Assembly: GCA_038745295.1 (NCBI GenBank) | Contig: JBCDLN010000177.1 | Coordinates: forward strand, 1 to 8,666 | DNA: 8,666 nucleotides | Source of the DNA: Acuticoccus sp038745295 | Lineage (GTDB): Bacteria; Pseudomonadota; Alphaproteobacteria; Rhizobiales; Amorphaceae | Reading direction: 5' to 3' | The notes under the pieces: model-generated | The model's database searches: none | The model's input: only the letters and a program-made list of their open reading frames with translations | Told to the model about the DNA's origin: nothing | Shown: in pieces, positions 5,757 to 8,666 of the stretch | How the letters are laid out: each line of letters begins with the position of its first letter | Position numbering within the stretch: the first letter of the stretch is position 1 | Translations under genes and position numbers: made by a program

Positions 5757-6973
5757 TGGCCCTTGCCCTCGCTTTGGCGGGGAGCGCCGCGGCTTTCGCC
5801 GATGAGACACGCGAGGCGGCACTGGAGCGGGAGCGCACGCAGCTCACCTCTCGGCTGGCGCGCTTGCGCCAAGAAACAGAAGCAACCGAAGCCCGCGCCG
5901 CCACCCTCAGCGATACATTGGTGGACCTTTCAGCCGATGACGCAACGCTCCGTCAGAGGCTGGCCACCGTTAGCGCACGAATTTTTGATTTGGAAACGCG
6001 CATGGCGGACGATGAGGCCGCACTGGATGGTCTCACCCGCGAACAGGCCGCGATCCGCCACGAAATCGCCTCGCGGCGCGATGAACTGGGCGCTGTGATG
6101 ATGGCGCTCCAGCGCATGGGGCGCGCGCCGCCACCAGCGTTGTTTGCCAGCAATGACGGCCCGGCCGATGTGGTGCGCAGCGCCATTCTCCTCAATCAGA
6201 TGGCCGGGTCCCTCGATGAGGAGGCCAAGGCGCTCAACAAGCTCCTCAAAGACGCGGCGCGGCTTGCCAAGGACGAGGCGGCGCGCTGGTCGAGCCTGAC
6301 GGCGGACCTGGGCAGCGTTCAAGCTGAGCGCGAGCGATTGGCTGGGCTCCTCAATGAGTTGGACCAGCGGCGGGCTTTGTCCCTTTATGAGCGCGACAGA
6401 GCCAACGCTGAGCTTGCCCGCCTTGCCGAAGAAGCGGCCAGCGTCGAAGCGCTTTTGAACCGCGCTCTGTCTGGTGAAATTGCCATTGCGGCCCCGCAAG
6501 GTCAGGCCTTCCTGGCCCGGCGCGGTAGCCTCACCGACCCTGTCGCGGGCGTGGTGGTGGGGGACTATGGCAGCAAGCTTGATGCAGGCGGCGCCGCCGA
6601 GGGCCGGATCTTTGCCGCTCTGCCTCAGTCTACGGTCTTTGCCCCCATGAATGCGTCGGTGCTTTACGCCGCGCCATTTCGCAGCTACGGGCACGTCTTG
6701 ATCCTCGATGCCGGGGACGGGTACCATATGGTTCTTACCGGTCTTGCGCAGAGCTTTGTTGCGCCGGGCGATGTTATTGCAGCTGGCACGCCTGTGGGCC
6801 GTATGGGCGCACAGCGCGGACGGTCGGCAGTAGTCCCCGCGGCAGAAACGGCGACAGCGCTGACACGGGATCGACCATTACTATATGTTGAGTTGCGTCA
6901 GGCCGGCTCTGCGATTGATAGTCATGAATGGTGGCGCGATCGTGGCCCCCAAGGTGGAAGGACAAGTGGATGA
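5726..6973 (+). CDS. EnvC-like murein hydrolase activator: coiled coil plus degenerate M23/LytM domain
   Basis: A 415-residue exported protein. Residues 1-25 form a signal peptide: MRRPS, a hydrophobic Ala/Leu core, and a probable cut after AFA (25) before DET. Residues about 27-120 and 160-250 are charged, Ala/Leu-rich and heptad-like, predicted coiled coil. Residues about 268-405 are a LytM/M23 fold: STVFAPMNASVLYA (302-315), SYGHVLILDAGDGY (320-333), VAPGDVIAAGTPVGRMG (345-361), LLYVELR (385-391). The zinc ligands of active M23 peptidases are missing: Gly339 replaces the His of YAHL, Leu385 and Tyr387 replace the HxH pair, and the first His/Asp motif is not recognisable. This matches E. 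coli EnvC, which activates amidases AmiA/AmiB at the septum instead of cutting peptidoglycan; Caulobacter also has degenerate LytM factors. ATG 5726 is chosen because it gives the signal peptide; its ribosome binding site is weak, so coupling to rlmH is likely. The stop overlaps ctpA by 4 nt. Confidence 0.9.
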   Translation: MRRPSLSSCIVALALALAGSAAAFADETREAALERERTQLTSRLARLRQETEATEARAATLSDTLVDLSADDATLRQRLATVSARIFDLETRMADDEAALDGLTREQAAIRHEIASRRDELGAVMMALQRMGRAPPPALFASNDGPADVVRSAILLNQMAGSLDEEAKALNKLLKDAARLAKDEAARWSSLTADLGSVQAERERLAGLLNELDQRRALSLYERDRANAELARLAEEAASVEALLNRALSGEIAIAAPQGQAFLARRGSLTDPVAGVVVGDYGSKLDAGGAAEGRIFAALPQSTVFAPMNASVLYAAPFRSYGHVLILDAGDGYHMVLTGLAQSFVAPGDVIAAGTPVGRMGAQRGRSAVVPAAETATALTRDRPLLYVELRQAGSAIDSHEWWRDRGPQGGRTSG

Positions 6974-8307
6974 TCCGTCGATTTGGATTGGTGGCGGCCG
7001 GCGCGGCCTTTGGTGCCGTCTCGATGTTGGCGTTGGCCGACCCCGGCAAGCTGCTGGCGCTGTCAGCCAACGCGGCATCGACAGAAACATACCGCCAGCT
7101 TGATCTTTTTGGTGACGTTTTTGAGCGGGTGCGCGGCGACTATGTGGAGCAGCCGGACGAGAAAACGCTGATTGCCAATGCCATCAATGGAATGCTGGCC
7201 TCCCTCGACCCCCACTCCAGCTACATGCCGCCCGAAGACTATAGCGACATGCAAGTGCAGACCCGCGGCGAGTTCGGCGGTCTGGGGATTGAAGTCACCA
7301 TGGAGGGCGAACTCATCAAGGTGGTATCGCCCATCGACAACACGCCGGCCTTTAAGGCGGGCGTCCTTGCGGGTGACCTGATCACCCACCTTGATGGAGA
7401 AGAGGTTGCCGGCCTGACGCTTAATGACGCTGTCACCAAAATGCGCGGCCCTGTGAACACTGACATTGTGATCACGGTGCGCCGCGAAGGGGCGTCTGAA
7501 CCCATCGACATCACCATCACGCGCGATATTGTGCGCATCCAGTCGGTGAAGTGGGAAGAACAAGGCGAGGACGTGGGCTACATCCGCGTCTCCCAGTTCA
7601 ACGAGCGCACCTATGATGGGGTTGAGCGGGCGCTCAAAGCGCTGCGCACCGAAATCGGCCAGGGTGATGTCAAAGGTTATGTCCTTGACCTGCGCAACAA
7701 CCCCGGCGGCCTCCTCGACCAGGCCATTGACGTGTCTGACGCGTTCTTGGAGCGGGGCGAAATCGTCTCCACCCGTGGTCGCGATGAAGGCGAGACACGC
7801 CGCTACAACGCCACCGCCGGCGATATTGCTGACGGTAAGCCGGTGATCATTTTGATCAACGGCGGCTCAGCTTCGGCGTCTGAGATTGTGGCGGGCGCGC
7901 TGCAGGACCACCGCCGCGCCACCGTCATCGGCACGCAGTCCTTCGGGAAAGGCTCGGTGCAGACCATCATCCCGCTCGGATCAAACGGGGCCATCCGCCT
8001 CACCACAGCGCGCTACTACACGCCGGCCGGCCGCTCGATCCAAGCCAAAGGCATCAAGCCTGACCTTGAAGTTGTGCAGGAGCTGCCTGAGGAGCTCCAA
8101 GGCAAGATCGAAGCGCGGGGCGAAGCCTCCTTGCGCGGTCACCTTGAAGCTGACGAAGGGGCTGAGACAGAACGGCAAGGGTCTCACGCCTACGTGCCGC
8201 GGGACCGCACCGAAGATGATCAACTCCAATATGCGCTGGAGCTTCTCCAAGGGATCAAAGTGAACAAGGTCTTCCCGCCCGATCCCAGCGCTGGCGTTCC
8301 AAACTAA
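6970..8307 (+). CDS. ctpA: S41 family carboxy-terminal processing protease
   Basis: A periplasmic serine protease of 445 residues that trims or degrades proteins from their C-termini. Residues 1-23 form a basic, then hydrophobic, signal peptide or membrane anchor (MIRRFGLVAAG onward). An N-terminal cap domain (about 40-95, with LASLDPHSSYMPPEDY at 76-91) is followed by a PDZ domain (about 97-172) with the carboxylate-binding loop FGGLGIEV (102-109). The peptidase core has RNNPGGLLDQA (242-252), GGSASASEIVAGAL (298-311) with nucleophile Ser302, and SFGKGSVQ (324-331) with general base Lys327 and Gln331. Ser-Lys spacing of 25 matches E. coli Prc (430/455). The tail after about 375 is polar and variable. 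ATG 6970 overlaps the previous stop as ATGA, and AAGGA (6958-6962) is 7 nt upstream, so the longer ATG 6928 form is unlikely. CtpA-type proteases often control peptidoglycan hydrolases, which suits the EnvC-like partner next door. Confidence 0.96.
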   Translation: MIRRFGLVAAGAAFGAVSMLALADPGKLLALSANAASTETYRQLDLFGDVFERVRGDYVEQPDEKTLIANAINGMLASLDPHSSYMPPEDYSDMQVQTRGEFGGLGIEVTMEGELIKVVSPIDNTPAFKAGVLAGDLITHLDGEEVAGLTLNDAVTKMRGPVNTDIVITVRREGASEPIDITITRDIVRIQSVKWEEQGEDVGYIRVSQFNERTYDGVERALKALRTEIGQGDVKGYVLDLRNNPGGLLDQAIDVSDAFLERGEIVSTRGRDEGETRRYNATAGDIADGKPVIILINGGSASASEIVAGALQDHRRATVIGTQSFGKGSVQTIIPLGSNGAIRLTTARYYTPAGRSIQAKGIKPDLEVVQELPEELQGKIEARGEASLRGHLEADEGAETERQGSHAYVPRDRTEDDQLQYALELLQGIKVNKVFPPDPSAGVPN

Positions 8308-8338
8308 GGGTTCTCTGACCCACCACGAGTACGCGTGA

Positions 8339-8373
8339 GCCGCCCAGCCCCATCGGACTGGGCGGCTTTTTTT
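8339..8373 (+). terminator. Strong Rho-independent terminator after ctpA
   Basis: GCCGCCCAG (8339-8347) pairs perfectly with CTGGGCGGC (8358-8366) around a 10-nt loop and is followed by seven T residues (8367-8373). It lies 31 nt after the ctpA stop and closes the rsfS-rlmH-M23-ctpA transcript. The opposite strand has no T tract after the stem, so it acts only for + strand transcripts. Confidence 0.93.
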
Positions 8374-8479
8374 GCATTAAGGGCCGGGCAGTCGTCGCTG
8401 AAAGTGAGCCTAAGGGGTGCTTGACCCCCGCCACGAGCCTCGCCGCATCGCGACCAGGCGCGGCTGGCGGGTGTTTTTA

Positions 8480-8491
8480 TGAACCGGTTCA
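8480..8491. promoter_or_regulatory. Perfect 12-bp palindrome TGAACCGGTTCA (LacI-type operator candidate)
   Basis: TGAACCGGTTCA reads identically on both strands, with a central CG step and no spacer. LacI/GalR-family repressors typically bind sites of this size and symmetry. It lies in the non-coding stretch after the ctpA terminator, directly before a reading frame that runs off the window. No convincing -35/-10 pair surrounds it. The operator role is inferred from shape alone. Confidence 0.35.
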
Positions 8492-8492
8492 C

Positions 8493-8666
8493 ATGGAGTA
8501 TCGCGATGGCGCCCAGTTTCGCGGCGGCGTGCTGGGACCGGCTGCACTTCTGGATGGTGTGAAATTCCTCCCTGTGGGCGGACAATGTGCACACTTCTTG
8601 CTACCACCGCACAGCGCTGCATCGCGGGTTCGTGCGACGCAGGCTGATGACGGTTCGGAGAACGAG
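8493..8666 (+). CDS. Possible 5' end of an unidentified gene, truncated by the window edge
   Basis: From ATG 8493 the frame encodes 58 residues (MEYRDGAQFRGGVLG at the start, SENE at the end) with no stop before the window ends. The middle has GPAALLDGVKFLPVGGQ, but I do not recognise a family. There is no Shine-Dalgarno before the ATG, and the same frame is already open back to 8373, so the open length may be chance in GC-rich DNA. A 27-codon frame from ATG 8479 to 8562 overlaps it and is equally unsupported. Treat as tentative. Confidence 0.2.
   Translation, partial: MEYRDGAQFRGGVLGPAALLDGVKFLPVGGQCAHFLLPPHSAASRVRATQADDGSENE

Larger units (their letters stand above)
8374..8666. other. Region after ctpA with no recognised gene
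   Basis: This 293-nt stretch runs to the window edge and contains no gene I can name. It holds a small GGGGT/ACCCC hairpin (8414-8428), the 12-bp palindrome described separately, an imperfect stem (8617-8625 with 8634-8642, one mismatch) and a + frame that stays open from the terminator to the end. In related genomes ctpA is often followed by a polysaccharide deacetylase and rppH. Neither start is visible here, so the usual order may be interrupted or may resume beyond the window. Confidence 0.5.

Noticed and set aside
5930..6727. 265-codon open frame on the - strand opposite the M23 gene
   Set aside because: It has no recognisable domain and no ribosome binding site, and lies entirely within a well-supported + strand gene with signal peptide and LytM fold.
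6928..6969. Upstream ATG for ctpA adding 14 residues
   Set aside because: The extension lies in the end of the M23 gene and would displace the signal sequence. ATG 6970 has AAGGA at 7 nt and the typical ATGA overlap.
8304..8594. 96-codon open frame on the - strand after ctpA
   Set aside because: It runs through the perfect terminator stem and its poly-A complement, and the translation is low-complexity with no family resemblance.
8617..8642. Imperfect stem with a GGGTTCGT loop that recalls a tRNA T-arm
   Set aside because: Loop and flanks do not fit a tRNA: there is no acceptor stem, anticodon arm or D-arm around it. Treated as a chance hairpin.
1..8666. CRISPR array, insertion sequence, integrase, toxin-antitoxin or defence system
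   Set aside because: No regularly spaced repeats, terminal inverted repeats with a transposase, or matching small gene pairs were seen. All long + strand genes are assigned to housekeeping families.

Overview
The window is a compact, GC-rich stretch of chromosome, almost certainly from an alphaproteobacterium. The reasons are gene order (rpmA / obg-proB-proA-nadD-rsfS-rlmH-M23-ctpA, a familiar alphaproteobacterial neighbourhood), a short Obg without a C-terminal extension, a ProB with a PUA domain, frequent GTG starts and tightly overlapping genes. I cannot fix the order or genus. All confident genes are on the + strand.

Layout. Positions 1-63 are the last codons of what is probably rpmA (ribosomal protein L27), followed by a clear Rho-independent terminator (131-165). 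After a short spacer with a possible promoter and a long inverted repeat comes operon 1: arsC-family reductase (227-652), obg (668-1705), proB (1693-2853), proA (2850-4124) and nadD (4121-4771). The genes are 15 nt apart or overlap by 4-13 nt, so translation is probably coupled. A 122-nt spacer (4772-4893) holds a candidate sigma70-type promoter and a GC-rich hairpin. Operon 2 follows: rsfS (4894-5292), rlmH (about 5289-5756), an EnvC-like degenerate M23/LytM factor (5726-6973) and the S41 processing protease ctpA (6970-8307). It ends at a strong terminator (8339-8373). The last ~290 bases have no recognised gene. They contain a perfect 12-bp palindrome and a reading frame that stays open to the window edge.

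How the genes work together. Operon 1 joins ribosome assembly control (Obg), the first two steps of proline synthesis (ProB, ProA), NAD synthesis (NadD) and a small thiol reductase of the ArsC family. Operon 2 joins two ribosome-directed factors (RsfS silences the 50S subunit; RlmH methylates 23S rRNA pseudouridine 1915) with two exported cell-wall proteins (an amidase-activator-like LytM protein and a periplasmic processing protease). It links translation housekeeping with envelope remodelling.

Novelty. I see no undescribed system, mobile element, CRISPR array or RNA gene here. The points most worth checking are a probable CTG start for rlmH, loss of every zinc ligand in the M23 protein, the inverted repeat in front of arsC, the structured junction at the nadD start, and the unassigned 3' end with its LacI-operator-like palindrome.
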